Shown one piece after another: positions 5,667 through 5,742 of a DNA stretch of 5,742 bases (position 1 is its first letter; every line of letters begins with the position of its first letter). Source of the stretch: Rhodospirillales bacterium (GTDB lineage Bacteria; Pseudomonadota; Alphaproteobacteria; MPNO01; UBA2964). Position numbers and translations under genes: made by a program. The notes beneath the pieces were generated by a model. It saw only the letters and a list, made by a program, of their open reading frames with translations. It did not search any database and had not been told where the DNA came from. The stretch covers positions 1 to 5,742 of the forward strand of contig PBWY01000054.1 in NCBI GenBank assembly GCA_002727395.1, written 5' to 3'.

Positions 5667-5742
5667 ATGACGCAGAGTACTACGGAAAAACTCGCCGATT
5701 TCGCAGCTTCATTGACAATCGAACAAATACCAACTGATGTTA
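5667..5742 (+). CDS. MmgE/PrpD-family protein, 5' end only
   Basis: This is the start of a plus-strand gene cut by the right edge; 25 codons are present. The visible sequence includes EKLADFAASLTIEQIPTDV (7-25), which matches the opening helix of MmgE/PrpD proteins, where L-A-x-F-x-x-x-L is followed by x-x-I/L-P-x-x-V and then an E-R-A-K helix. Family members include 2-methylcitrate dehydratase, cis-aconitate decarboxylase and many uncharacterised catabolic enzymes, acting in the cytoplasm. The start is supported by AAGGA 8 nt upstream and by the stop immediately before the ATG. It lies divergent from the HpaB-family gene, which suggests shared regulation of a catabolic locus. Which reaction it catalyses cannot be told from 25 residues. 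Confidence 0.68.
   Translation, partial: MTQSTTEKLADFAASLTIEQIPTDV

Overview
The window is a gene-dense stretch of bacterial chromosome with an AT-leaning composition. The gene content fits a Gram-negative proteobacterium, most likely an alphaproteobacterium: a beta-class-like glutathione S-transferase, a GmhB-type heptose phosphatase, a free-standing PpiC parvulin, and an HpaB-family monooxygenase facing an MmgE/PrpD gene. That placement is an inference from family content; no rRNA or other marker gene is present. I see no tRNA, rRNA, CRISPR array, insertion sequence or phage gene.

Layout, left to right. The left edge (1-36, minus) holds the first 12 codons of what looks like a glyoxalase I/VOC-family gene. 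Upstream of it on the same strand is a 12-TM MFS_3 (EntS/MefA-like) efflux transporter (126-1400, minus). Across a 90-bp divergent spacer lies gmhB (1491-2003, plus), a HAD phosphatase that keeps its catalytic core but has lost two of the four usual zinc ligands. It converges on a two-gene minus-strand unit: a FkbM-family SAM methyltransferase (2752-3510) followed 59 bp later by a glutathione S-transferase (2048-2692). A 166-bp divergent region with a notable dyad separates FkbM from ppiC (3677-3958, plus), a 93-residue single-domain parvulin. ppiC converges on a large HpaB-family flavin-dependent monooxygenase gene (3985 region to 5437, minus). A 229-bp divergent region then leads to the first 25 codons of an MmgE/PrpD-family gene (5667 to the right edge, plus).

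Functionally this is a mosaic of short units rather than one pathway. gmhB and FkbM both fit surface-glycan work (heptose supply, glycan methylation). The monooxygenase and the MmgE/PrpD gene look like the two arms of a divergent catabolic locus. The VOC, GST and MFS genes fit detoxification or export. No clear undescribed system is visible. The points most worth checking are the zinc-ligand loss in GmhB, the substrate of the HpaB-like enzyme and its missing reductase, the dyad upstream of ppiC/FkbM, and a small ORF whose stop overlaps the MmgE/PrpD start.
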